A stretch of DNA of 17,684 nt from CANRPC01 sp964456095 (GCA_964456095.1 CAYVZF010000026.1:1-17684); one strand, 5' to 3'; numbered from the stretch's first letter, positions 9,207-16,279 are shown. Notes: generated by a model not told the origin, from the sequence alone. Translations and numbers: made by a program.

Positions 9207-10423
9207 ATTATTACAAAATAAGAAGAAATAAATTATATGATTTATTAGGTAATGAAGGAGTATTATTTTTATCATCCGGATTTGAAGTTCATAGATCCGC
9301 GGATGAAGCATATCCTTTTTCTGTTAATCGAAATTTTTATTATCTAACTGGTATTGATCAAAAAGATTCTTTTTTGTTTGTTGATTTAAAAACAAGAGAA
9401 GAAACTTTATTTATTTTAGATAATGATTATAAATTAGCTAGATGGATTGGTTATTATTTAACGCATGAACAAGCTTTAGAAATTTCAAATATTAATAATA
9501 TAAAATCATCATCAAATGTTGATGCAGTATATAAAGAAGTATTTAATAATAATCTTATTTATTTGGATTTAGAAAAAAGTGACTATAATGGTGGTATTAA
9601 TTATGGTATTTATTTTTCAAACATTGCAAGAGAAATTAATATAGATGTAATAATAAAAGATGTTTATAATTCTATTCTTTCTTTAAGAGCAATAAAAGAT
9701 GAATATGAAATATCTTTAATAAAAAATAGCATTAATATTACAAGACTTGCATTAGAATCTGTTATGAAAAATTTAAAAGATTTAAATACTGAAAATGAAG
9801 TTCAGGCTCATTTTGAAGAAAGAATTAAAAGTATAGGAAATGCAACACCCGCTTTTGATACTATTGCTGGTAGCGGAGAAAATGCCGCGGTCCTTCATTA
9901 TCATGTGAATAACTGTAAAATAAAAGAAGGAACAATGATTTTACTTGATTTAGGTGCAAGAGCTAATATGTATAATGCTGATATTACTCGTTGTTATCCT
10001 AAAAATGGAAAGTTTTCAGATTTACAAAAGAAAATATATAATATCGTTCTTAAAGCTAATAAAGAAGTAGAAAAAGCTGCGAAAGCAGGAATATCAATTA
10101 ATGTATTACAAGAATTAACAATTAATGTACTTGCAAAATCTTGTTTAGAAGAAAATTTAATTAAATCTTTTGATGAAATACATAATTATTATTTTCATAG
10201 AATATCACATCATTTAGGACTTGATGTACATGATCCTATGGCTAGAGATAGCATTTTAGAAGTTGGAAATGTTATTTCTAATGAACCAGGTTTATATTTT
10301 AAAGAATTAGGTATTGGTATAAGAATTGAAGATGATTTATTAATTACAAGTGATGGATGTGAAAACTTATCAAAAGATATTATTAAAGAAGTATCTGATA
10401 TAGAAGAATTTATGAGTAACTAA
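9203..10423 (+). CDS. pepP: Xaa-Pro aminopeptidase (peptidase M24B)
   Basis: This is a 406-residue cytoplasmic metallopeptidase that removes N-terminal residues preceding proline. Residues 1-~155 form the N-terminal AMP_N (creatinase-like) domain and ~165-400 the pita-bread catalytic domain. The five dinuclear-metal ligands can be placed by motif: D249 (LLDLGA), D260 (NADITR), H336 (SHHLGLDVHD), E361 (NEPGLY) and E376 (RIEDD); H343 matches the conserved proton-shuttle His. All are intact. The ATG is inside the end of mrp (ATGA overlap). The ribosome site AAGGGAGAAAAAAAG (9187-9201) lies within the mrp coding sequence, so the two genes are probably coupled. Confidence 0.94.
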   Translation: MNYYKIRRNKLYDLLGNEGVLFLSSGFEVHRSADEAYPFSVNRNFYYLTGIDQKDSFLFVDLKTREETLFILDNDYKLARWIGYYLTHEQALEISNINNIKSSSNVDAVYKEVFNNNLIYLDLEKSDYNGGINYGIYFSNIAREINIDVIIKDVYNSILSLRAIKDEYEISLIKNSINITRLALESVMKNLKDLNTENEVQAHFEERIKSIGNATPAFDTIAGSGENAAVLHYHVNNCKIKEGTMILLDLGARANMYNADITRCYPKNGKFSDLQKKIYNIVLKANKEVEKAAKAGISINVLQELTINVLAKSCLEENLIKSFDEIHNYYFHRISHHLGLDVHDPMARDSILEVGNVISNEPGLYFKELGIGIRIEDDLLITSDGCENLSKDIIKEVSDIEEFMSN

Positions 10424-10424
10424 T

Positions 10425-11063
10425 ATGAAAAGAGTACTAAAAGTAATAATATCATCATTTCTTTCAGGAGTAATGATTTCGCTTGGTGGTTGTGTGTTTT
10501 TATCAATAAAAGATATTTCTCTAATAGGAGGATCTTTCTTATTCTCTATTGGATTATTTATGATTATTTCATTAAAACTTCATTTATTTACAGGTAAAAT
10601 TGGATATGTATTTGAAAATGATAAATCTTATTTGTTAGACTTATTTATAACTTATCTCGGTAATATTTTAGGTGTAATTACATGTGGTTATTTATTAAGA
10701 TTAACAAGGCTTGATAATATTATTGATGTCTCAACTAAGTTAGCTGAAATTAAAATAAATGATAATTGTTTATCGTTATTTATATTATCTGTTTTTTGCG
10801 GAATACTTATATTTTTGGCAGTAGAATTGCAGAAAAAAGATATACCACCTATATTTAAGTTTTTTGCAATAATTGCTTCAATTATGACATTCATTTGCTC
10901 GGGATTTGAACATTCTATCGCGGATGCATTTTATTTCTCTATAGCTAATATGTGGAGTATGTCTTCTATAATTAGACTTCTTGTTATTAGTATAGGTAAT
11001 GGTTTAGGTTCGATTATTATTTGGTTTTTGTTAAGATTATATGAAAAAAATAGGATAGAATAG
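10425..11063 (+). CDS. Short formate/nitrite transporter (FNT) family membrane protein
   Basis: This 212-residue, very hydrophobic protein has about six membrane segments (roughly 7-28, 33-55, 72-92, 113-134, 142-160, 182-204). Two FNT signatures are visible: LFTG at 54-57 in the first half-helix region and GFEHSIAD at 160-167, which contains the conserved pore His (H163). FNT channels conduct formate, nitrite, hydrosulfide, lactate or similar small anions as pentamers. The protein is shorter than usual (about 250-285 residues), with very short loops and termini but no obvious frameshift. The ATG lies one base after the pepP stop, in the same TAA-T-ATG arrangement as yigZ/GH4, and lacks a good Shine-Dalgarno, so coupling is likely. 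The substrate is not predictable. The stop lies inside the terminator hairpin. Confidence 0.8.
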   Translation: MKRVLKVIISSFLSGVMISLGGCVFLSIKDISLIGGSFLFSIGLFMIISLKLHLFTGKIGYVFENDKSYLLDLFITYLGNILGVITCGYLLRLTRLDNIIDVSTKLAEIKINDNCLSLFILSVFCGILIFLAVELQKKDIPPIFKFFAIIASIMTFICSGFEHSIADAFYFSIANMWSMSSIIRLLVISIGNGLGSIIIWFLLRLYEKNRIE

Positions 11064-11079
11064 TCTGTCCTATTTTTTT
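11044..11079. terminator. Two-way rho-independent terminator between convergent genes
   Basis: A long stem pairs AAAAAATAGGATAGA (11045-11059) with TCTGTCCTATTTTTT (11064-11078) across a 4-base ATAG loop. One inner pair is a G-U wobble on the plus strand and an A-C mismatch on the minus strand. Runs of A on the left and T on the right supply a U-tract in both directions. The stop codons of both flanking genes (TAG 11061-11063 plus; TAG at 11070-11072 minus) lie inside the hairpin. Confidence 0.88.
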
Positions 11080-11867
11080 ACTATATCTAATGTGTGAGCG
11101 GAAGCACCAAGTAAATCACTTCTTTCACATGTTGATAGGTGATAATTAATAAATGCCTCGTATTCCTTATCTGTTAAACTATTTAAAGTGGTTCTTATAT
11201 AATTACTTGCACCATCACTTGATATAATTTTAACTCTAGTAAGACCTACAATTCTATTAAAGTCATCAATATCTTCTAAACGAACCATAGAATATAGATC
11301 ATCTTTAATATTTTGCATATGAAATGAGTCATCAACTTGATTATTGTCAATTGCTTCAATAATGTGTTTTTTAATAAAGCCATATGTAATAATAGCATAG
11401 TCATTCATATAATAACTTATTAATATATGTCCATCTTTTTTTGTTACTCTTTTAGCTTCACTTAATGCTTTTATTTTCTCTTCTTTAGTTAGTAAATGAT
11501 ACATTGGGCCAAATAGTAATGTGACATCAAATATTTCATCATCAAACATACTTAAATTAGTCGCGCTTCCTTGTAACAATTTTACATTATGTTTTTTTTG
11601 ATTAAATATATCAATATTATGCTTTACTAATTCTACTGCTGAAACATTATAACCAAGACTATCATAATATATAGAATAAGCTCCTGTTCCTGCGCCTATA
11701 TCTAATATTGATTTGTTTTTATCATTATTTAATATTTCATCAATATACTTTATAGAAGTAATGAATTCAATATTACCATGACGTGTTTTTAACCTATGAT
11801 CTTCATTAAAATGTGAGTAATAATCCTCAAGTAATGATAATTTTGTATTAGTTCTTTGAAAATTCAT
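11070..11867 (-). CDS. Class I SAM-dependent methyltransferase
   Basis: This 265-residue protein has the class I methyltransferase core. Motif I is DIGAGTG at residues 56-62 (SAM binding), the acidic residue ending strand 2 is E79 (SAVEL), a post-motif-II region with GSATNL follows at 100-105, and FDVTLLFGPMYHL at 113-125 forms strand 4. The GPMYHL variant is common in small-molecule or uncharacterised methyltransferases of Bacillota. The substrate cannot be predicted. The ribosome site AAAAGGT (11874-11880, minus) is 6 bases before the ATG. It lies directly downstream of the tRNA operon terminator on the same strand, so it either has a weak promoter in the short gap or relies on readthrough. 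Its end converges with the FNT gene. Confidence 0.88.
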   Translation of the reverse strand: MNFQRTNTKLSLLEDYYSHFNEDHRLKTRHGNIEFITSIKYIDEILNNDKNKSILDIGAGTGAYSIYYDSLGYNVSAVELVKHNIDIFNQKKHNVKLLQGSATNLSMFDDEIFDVTLLFGPMYHLLTKEEKIKALSEAKRVTKKDGHILISYYMNDYAIITYGFIKKHIIEAIDNNQVDDSFHMQNIKDDLYSMVRLEDIDDFNRIVGLTRVKIISSDGASNYIRTTLNSLTDKEYEAFINYHLSTCERSDLLGASAHTLDIVKK

Positions 11868-11907
11868 TTTATTACCTTTTTAACCTTACATCTAAAAATA
11901 TTTGTAC

Positions 11908-11939
11908 AAAAAAAGGCTCAACAATATTTTGTTAAACCT
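11908..11939 (-). terminator. Rho-independent terminator of the tRNA operon
   Basis: On the minus strand AGGTTTAACA pairs with TGTTGAGCCT (10 bp including two G-U pairs, loop of 6) and is followed by seven T. The wobble pairs are valid only on the minus strand, which matches the direction of the tRNA genes. Confidence 0.88.
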
Positions 11940-11951
11940 ATATAATTCAAA

Positions 11952-12025
11952 TGGAGCAGGTGACGGGAATCGAACCCGCGTAGTTAGCTTGGAAGGCTAA
12001 AGTTCTACCATTGAACTACACCTGC
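11952..12025 (-). tRNA. tRNA-Gly (anticodon UCC)
   Basis: The minus-strand sequence folds as a cloverleaf: acceptor stem GCAGGTG/CACCTGC, anticodon stem TTAGC/GCTAA around loop CTTCCAA (anticodon TCC at 11991-11993), T-arm GCGGG-TTCGATT-CCCGT with a G-U closing pair, discriminator T and an encoded CCA. It is third in the three-tRNA operon. Confidence 0.96.
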
Positions 12026-12031
12026 GATAAA

Positions 12032-12107
12032 TGGCGGATCAGACGGGAATCGAACCCGCGATCTCCTCCGTGACAGGGAGGCATGTTAACCGCTACACCA
12101 CTGATCC
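12032..12107 (-). tRNA. tRNA-Asp (anticodon GUC)
   Basis: The minus strand gives acceptor stem GGATCAG/CTGATCC with discriminator G and encoded CCA, D-arm GTGGTGTAGCGGTTAAC, anticodon loop CTGTCAC (GTC at 12072-12074) and a standard T-arm. It is the middle gene of the operon. Confidence 0.97.
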
Positions 12108-12112
12108 ATTAA

Positions 12113-12205
12113 TGGCGGAGCAAGAGAGACTCGAACTCTCGCACCGAGTTACCCCGATCTACATCCTTAGCAGGGACGCCTCTTCACCAACTTGAGTATT
12201 GCTCC
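12113..12205 (-). tRNA. tRNA-Ser (anticodon GCU)
   Basis: This is a 93-nt class II tRNA on the minus strand: acceptor stem GGAGCAA/TTGCTCC, discriminator G and encoded CCA, anticodon loop containing GCT (12169-12171), and the long variable arm expected of tRNA-Ser. It is first in the operon, about 70 bases after the promoter. Confidence 0.97.
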
Positions 12206-12279
12206 GTTAGGTTAATTAATTACTGCCACAAATATATAATACTTTAATAGGCAACTCGCTTTATCGCTAAGCAAGATTT

Positions 12280-12308
12280 ATTATAGTGATTTGATTATTG
12301 ATTGTCAA
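12280..12308 (-). promoter_or_regulatory. Consensus sigma-A promoter of the Ser-Asp-Gly tRNA operon
   Basis: The minus strand carries perfect TTGACA (12303-12308) and TATAAT (12280-12285) hexamers with a 17-base spacer. Transcription would start near 12273 and run into tRNA-Ser. A perfect consensus is typical of stable-RNA promoters. Confidence 0.93.
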
Positions 12309-12433
12309 TACTTTTTTTAAACTATGCAATTTTTTTGTGCAAGCGTAAATTGACAAAGTAAAATCCGGTTTTAAAAAGAAAGTGCAATTTGCCAAAGAAA
12401 AATGTTATAAAACATTAATATTGTTTAATAGTA
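12309..12433. other. Non-coding spacer between tRNA promoter and thioredoxin-like gene terminator
   Basis: This AT-rich spacer has no credible open reading frame. It contains two loosely related segments around 12327-12342 and 12382-12391 (both include GTGC next to a CAATT-type run), but nothing that can be assigned. It may include upstream promoter DNA for the tRNA operon. Confidence 0.4.
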
Positions 12434-12463
12434 AAAAAAGAACGATTTATTTCGTTCTTTTTT
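12434..12463 (-). terminator. Rho-independent terminator of the thioredoxin-like gene
   Basis: AAAAAAGAACGA (12434-12445) pairs perfectly with TCGTTCTTTTTT (12452-12463) over a 6-base loop. It lies 5 bases past the stop of the minus-strand gene, with a T-tract in that direction; A/T symmetry means it could act both ways. Confidence 0.88.
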
Positions 12464-12468
12464 AAGTT

Positions 12469-13176
12469 TTAATTTGTTTTAGTATATTTTTCTTTAAAAT
12501 CTTGTTCCCAATCATAATAACAGAATTTTTCAAATTCCTTACTTTCACTTTGAGAATAACCCATTTTAATTCCTACACATTTACCATCTTCATACCTTGC
12601 AAAGCATGGTGTAGAAATTGGTTCATCTTTTGAAACATCGATTTCACCATTTGATACCCAACTTTGATTTGTTTTTTTGATTGTATCAAATGTATATTCT
12701 AATTCATATTTTTCAATATGATCACTAATATATTTAAGATCATCTTCACCAACAACATCTTCAACAAATTCATCACCACGAATATCAAGCACCGCTACTT
12801 CATATTCACGACCAGCGATCAATTCGTCATGATTTAAGTCGAAGAATTGTTGTAATGGTTTTTCTTGTGATTTACAATTTGCACAATTACCACCATTTGC
12901 TTCATCGATATAAATGACAATTAATACTTTATTTGAATCTTTTGTACCATCAATTTTTGATTCTATTGTTTCAAGATCACAAGTCCTATAATCATAGAAC
13001 TTAGATTCTTTTGTTGCAGTTGTAATTTCACCAATAAAATTTGATACTGGTTTAATTGACATAATAAGTCCAAAAATTGCACCAACAATTAATAATGGTT
13101 GTACCCAAGCTGTTTGCTTAACCCAATTAATGATTGAAAGAAAGAATTTTTTGATTGCATTTAATATTTTATTCAT
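12469..13176 (-). CDS. Membrane-anchored thioredoxin-fold protein with CANC motif
   Basis: This 235-residue protein has a basic N-terminus, one membrane segment (about 24-43) and an outward-facing C-terminal domain. That domain looks thioredoxin-like: a strand KVLIVIYI at 83-90 is followed by the CxxC motif C98-A-N-C101 (Cys-Lys after it), and a Thr-Pro at 189-190 sits where the cis-proline loop is expected, preceding strand FARYEDGKCVGI. Extra cysteines (C66, C191, C200, C219) could form disulfides. A role in extracytoplasmic thiol redox or disulfide handling is inferred; no partner such as CcdA/DsbD lies nearby. Length and long inserts differ from a plain thioredoxin (~105 residues). The ribosome site GGAGGA (13183-13188 region, minus) is well spaced before the ATG. 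It is divergent from yitT. Confidence 0.75.
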   Translation of the reverse strand: MNKILNAIKKFFLSIINWVKQTAWVQPLLIVGAIFGLIMSIKPVSNFIGEITTATKESKFYDYRTCDLETIESKIDGTKDSNKVLIVIYIDEANGGNCANCKSQEKPLQQFFDLNHDELIAGREYEVAVLDIRGDEFVEDVVGEDDLKYISDHIEKYELEYTFDTIKKTNQSWVSNGEIDVSKDEPISTPCFARYEDGKCVGIKMGYSQSESKEFEKFCYYDWEQDFKEKYTKTN

Positions 13177-13232
13177 TTACATTCCTCCGATTTGTTACTA
13201 ATAAAAAAACCTACGATTTACATAGCGGTTTA

Positions 13233-13261
13233 ATAATATCATTTAAATGATATATTTTCAA
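13233..13261 (-). promoter_or_regulatory. Sigma-A promoter of the thioredoxin-like gene, with internal palindrome
   Basis: On the minus strand TTGAAA (13256-13261) and TATTAT (13233-13238) are separated by 17 bases. The spacer and part of the -10 box are covered by a perfect 18-bp palindrome, ATATCATTTAAATGATAT (13236-13253), a position where a bound dimeric regulator would block polymerase. Leader length to the start codon is about 50 bases. Confidence 0.75.
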
Positions 13262-13348
13262 TATAGAATTAAAATTATTTAAAAAAAATTTAGTTTTAAA
13301 TGTTTGGTGTGATTTTAATATCTATTAATTTTTTTTAATTCAAACTAT

Positions 13349-13399
13349 TTGTTAAAACACACTTTTTTTACTAGACTTTTTATTTAGATTAGTTAAAAT
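13349..13399 (+). promoter_or_regulatory. Possible promoter region of yitT-gltX
   Basis: Two weak readings exist: TTGTTA (13349-13354) with TAGACT (13372-13377) at 17 bases, or a TAAAAT -10 (13394-13399) without a recognisable -35 box. One of them should serve yitT, since the divergent gene and palindrome lie upstream, but neither is strong. Confidence 0.3.
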
Positions 13400-13418
13400 A
13401 TTATTTGTGAAAAGGAAT

Positions 13419-13436
13419 ATGGATTGTAATTTATGA
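13419..13436 (+). other. Five-codon leader reading frame overlapping the yitT start
   Basis: ATG at 13419 opens a 5-codon frame (MDCNL) that ends in TGA at 13434-13436, overlapping the yitT ATG (13433) as ATGA. The best ribosome site, AAAGG at 13411-13415, is much nearer to this ATG (3 bases, rather close) than to the yitT ATG (17 bases, too far). This suggests start-stop reinitiation, but could be coincidence. Confidence 0.3.
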
Positions 13437-14446
13437 GTGTCTTTAAGAGAGTGTATAAAAAAATAAATGAGTTCTTATATGAACATAGGAAAGTGAAGTT
13501 TGTATTAGAATATTTTGTGTCTTTTATTGCTTCCGCTGCTGCAGCATTTTTATTCTCATATGGATTTAGAACTTTTATAAGTCCAGTTGGAGCGAATAAA
13601 GAATTAATTACAGGCGGTGTTTCTGGATTATCTCAAGTATTGATTAAATTGTTTTCAACAATCGCCGATGCCGCGAACATTGAATTTATAAAAGGTATTA
13701 TATTTGATTCTGAAGGTAATGTTAATTCGATTTTATATTCAATACTTTATTTAACAATTAATATTCCATTATTAATCTTAGCTTATTGTAAAATAGGTAA
13801 AAAGTTTGCAATATTCTCATTAATTAATGTTGCACTTGTATCATTTTTCAGCGCTATTATAAAACCTGAATGGTCAATAATTGATATTAAAAACGATAAT
13901 ATAGATTTATTAGAAAGAGCATTATTTGGTGGACTTTGCACAGGCCTTTCAACCGCGCTTGCTATGAAGTTTGACCATTCTGCTGGTGGAATAGATATTA
14001 TATCTGTATATTTGTCTTCTAAAGGAAAGGCATCGATGGGTAAATATATGCTTTTTATTAATGGTTTAATTGTTTTATCTTTTACATTATTAAGTGGAAT
14101 AAAAGATTATGCACATGTTGCTTTATGTGCACTTGTATACTTATTTACATCATCTGTAGTTGTTGATAACTTCTATGTTAGATTAAAGAAAGTACAGTTA
14201 CAAATAATTACATCGAATGAAAGTTTACCAAAAATATTGATTTATAATTTACCTCATAGCTGTACTGTTGTTGATGCTAAAGGAGCCTATAAAGATACAC
14301 CTAAAAAAGTTATTTATATGGATATTTCTACAACGGAAGTTAAATTGGCATTAAAAGTTATTAATGAGGTTGATGAACACGCATTTGTTTCCGTTACACC
14401 AATACAATCTGTATATGGAAAATTTTATATAAAACCAATGAAATAA
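13433..14446 (+). CDS. yitT: YitT family membrane protein (DUF161 + DUF2179)
   Basis: This 337-residue integral membrane protein has an N-terminal DUF161 region with about five or six membrane segments (around 26-45, 98-118, 123-143, 160-175, 204-222, 226-244) and the family motifs TGGVSGL at 60-66 and GGIDII at 175-180. A soluble C-terminal domain (~248-335; strands LQIIT, VIYMDIS, FVSVTP) matches DUF2179. The family is widespread in Bacillota, often in several copies per genome, and its function is unknown; transport has been suggested. An in-frame TAA at 13427-13429 fixes the start at ATG 13433 or later. The start lacks a properly spaced Shine-Dalgarno. gltX follows after 13 bases, so the two are probably co-transcribed. 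Confidence 0.92.
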   Translation: MSVFKRVYKKINEFLYEHRKVKFVLEYFVSFIASAAAAFLFSYGFRTFISPVGANKELITGGVSGLSQVLIKLFSTIADAANIEFIKGIIFDSEGNVNSILYSILYLTINIPLLILAYCKIGKKFAIFSLINVALVSFFSAIIKPEWSIIDIKNDNIDLLERALFGGLCTGLSTALAMKFDHSAGGIDIISVYLSSKGKASMGKYMLFINGLIVLSFTLLSGIKDYAHVALCALVYLFTSSVVVDNFYVRLKKVQLQIITSNESLPKILIYNLPHSCTVVDAKGAYKDTPKKVIYMDISTTEVKLALKVINEVDEHAFVSVTPIQSVYGKFYIKPMK

Positions 14447-14459
14447 AGGAGAAAAAAGA

Positions 14460-16124
14460 ATGACAACAAATGATTTAGCAGAATTAATATTTCCTGATAT
14501 TACTGATACAGTAGAGGATTTAGAGAAAAGATTTCCTAAAAGAAATCTAATAGAGGGTGCACAAGTTACTCGTTTTGCACCATCACCAACAGGCTTTTTA
14601 CATACAGGATCTTTATTTACAAGTTTAGTGGCTTATAAAGTTGCAAAACAATCAAAAGGAGTATTTTACACACGTTTAGAAGATACTGATACTAAAAGAG
14701 AAATAGAAGGATCAGGTAAAGAATTATTAGATCAACTTGCGGTATTTGATGTTATTCCAAATGAAGGATATCTTGGAGATAGTGAAAGTGGTAATTATGG
14801 ACCATATATTCAATCTAAACGTGCTGATATATATAAAGTTGTAATTAAAGATTTATTAAAAAGAGGTTTAGCATATCCTTGTTTTTGCTCTAAAGAAGAA
14901 TTAGATGCATTAAGAATGGTTCAAGAAAAGACACATCAAATACCAGGATATTATAGACAATATGCAAAGTGTAGAACATTATCAGTAGATGAACAAATTA
15001 GTCGTATTAAATCAAGAGAAAAATTTGTTATAAGATTTAAATCGAGAGGTTTCCATGAACAAAAGATTGAAGTAAATGATTTAGTTCGTGGTAAATTATT
15101 CTTATCGCAAAATGATCAAGATATCGTTATTTATAAATCTGATGGTCTCCCTACATATCACTTTGCTCATTTAGTAGATGATCACTTTATGAGAACAACA
15201 ATTGTTTCTAGAGGAGAAGAATGGTTATCATCACTTCCAATTCATTTAGAATTATTTGAAACAATGGGATGGGAAGCACCTAATTATGCTCATTTACCTG
15301 TTATTATGAAACTTGATAATGGTAATAAAAGAAAACTTTCAAAAAGAAAAGATAATGAAGCTGCGATATCATACTTCTTAAAAGATGGCTATCCAACAGA
15401 AGCAATTATTGAATACTTATTCACTATTGCAAATAGTAATTATGAAGAATGGCATGCTGAACATAAAGACTTAACAATCGATGATTTTGAATTTTCATTC
15501 TCTAAAATGTCATTAGATGGTGCATTATTCGATTTAGCAAAACTTCAAAATATTTCAAAAGAAATACTTGCCTCATATTCGAAAGATAAAATGTATGAAG
15601 AAACATTAAAATATGGAAAAATGTATGATGAAAATATTGTTAAAGTGTTAACAAGTAATCCTGAATTGTTTAAAGAATATATTAATATTGAAAGAGAAAA
15701 AGAAAATCCAAGAAAAGACTATATGAAATATTCTGAAATAATTGAAAAAAATGCTTTCTTCTATAATGATAGATATGATCAACTTATAAATGATAATCCT
15801 TTACAATTTAATCCTAATTTTGAAAGTAATAAAATAAAGGAAGTATTAATTGATTTTGCTAATACTTTAAATTATGAAGTTGATGAACAAACATGGTTTG
15901 CTAGTCTTAAACAATTGGGCTTAAGACATGGATTTGCTGAATCAGGAAAGATATATAAACAAAATAAAGATTTATATATTGGCCAAGTAGGTGATGTTGC
16001 AGAGATGATAAGAATAACATTAACTACTTCAAAACAATCACCAAATCTTTATTATGTACTTCGTGTATTAAAAGAAGAAGAAATTAAAAGAAGAATTGAT
16101 AAAGTTGTTGCTTTATTAAAATAA
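14460..16124 (+). CDS. gltX: Glutamyl-tRNA synthetase (glutamate--tRNA ligase)
   Basis: This class I synthetase charges tRNA-Glu with glutamate. The ATP site motifs are present: HTGS at 48-51 (HIGH motif, inside PSPTGFLHTG) and KLSKR at 292-296 (KMSKS motif). A zinc-knuckle-like arrangement C141-x-C143 ... C171 follows the first catalytic half as in many GluRS enzymes. At 554 residues it is longer than the usual ~470-490. A ~34-residue N-terminal extension precedes VTRFAPSPTG, and the anticodon-binding part is larger; this matches a long GltX type that I recall from Clostridia and relatives. A strong ribosome site AAAGGAGA (14446-14453) supports the start. tRNA-Glu(CUC) follows immediately downstream. 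Confidence 0.95.
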   Translation: MTTNDLAELIFPDITDTVEDLEKRFPKRNLIEGAQVTRFAPSPTGFLHTGSLFTSLVAYKVAKQSKGVFYTRLEDTDTKREIEGSGKELLDQLAVFDVIPNEGYLGDSESGNYGPYIQSKRADIYKVVIKDLLKRGLAYPCFCSKEELDALRMVQEKTHQIPGYYRQYAKCRTLSVDEQISRIKSREKFVIRFKSRGFHEQKIEVNDLVRGKLFLSQNDQDIVIYKSDGLPTYHFAHLVDDHFMRTTIVSRGEEWLSSLPIHLELFETMGWEAPNYAHLPVIMKLDNGNKRKLSKRKDNEAAISYFLKDGYPTEAIIEYLFTIANSNYEEWHAEHKDLTIDDFEFSFSKMSLDGALFDLAKLQNISKEILASYSKDKMYEETLKYGKMYDENIVKVLTSNPELFKEYINIEREKENPRKDYMKYSEIIEKNAFFYNDRYDQLINDNPLQFNPNFESNKIKEVLIDFANTLNYEVDEQTWFASLKQLGLRHGFAESGKIYKQNKDLYIGQVGDVAEMIRITLTTSKQSPNLYYVLRVLKEEEIKRRIDKVVALLK

Positions 16125-16136
16125 TTATGTTTAAAT

Positions 16137-16160
16137 TAATCCATCGATTTTGATGGATTA
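16137..16160 (+). other. Perfect hairpin between gltX and tRNA-Glu
   Basis: TAATCCATC (16137-16145) pairs perfectly with GATGGATTA (16152-16160) over a 6-base loop, and the tRNA starts two bases later. There is no T-run, so it is not a classical terminator. It could be an RNase processing site separating the gltX message from the tRNA, or a leaky terminator. Confidence 0.6.
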
Positions 16161-16161
16161 T

Positions 16162-16236
16162 GGTCCTATGGTCAAGTGGTTAAGACGAGACCCTCTCAAG
16201 GTCTAATCACGGGTTCGAGTCCCGTTAGGATCACCA
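16162..16236 (+). tRNA. tRNA-Glu (anticodon CUC)
   Basis: Cloverleaf: acceptor GGTCCTA/TAGGATC with one G-U pair, discriminator A and encoded CCA; D-arm GTCAAGTGGTTAAGAC as in bacterial tRNA-Glu; anticodon stem AGACC/GGTCT around loop CTCTCAA, giving CTC at 16195-16197; T-arm ACGGG/CCCGT. The C in the wobble position restricts it to GAG codons, so a tRNA-Glu(UUC) must exist elsewhere. Confidence 0.93.
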
Positions 16237-16248
16237 TGGAAAATAATG

Positions 16249-16279
16249 GGTTTGGCGTGAATGTGTCAAGCCTTTTTTT
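16249..16279 (+). terminator. Rho-independent terminator after tRNA-Glu
   Basis: GGTTTGGCGT pairs with GTGTCAAGCC (10 bp including several G-U pairs, loop GAAT) and is followed by seven T. The wobble pairs are valid only on the plus strand, matching the tRNA direction. Confidence 0.85.

Noticed and set aside
11901..11910. Palindrome TTTGTACAAA upstream of the methyltransferase gene as an operator
   Set aside because: It is only 10 bp, lies partly in the tRNA terminator T-tract, and is not associated with a convincing promoter.
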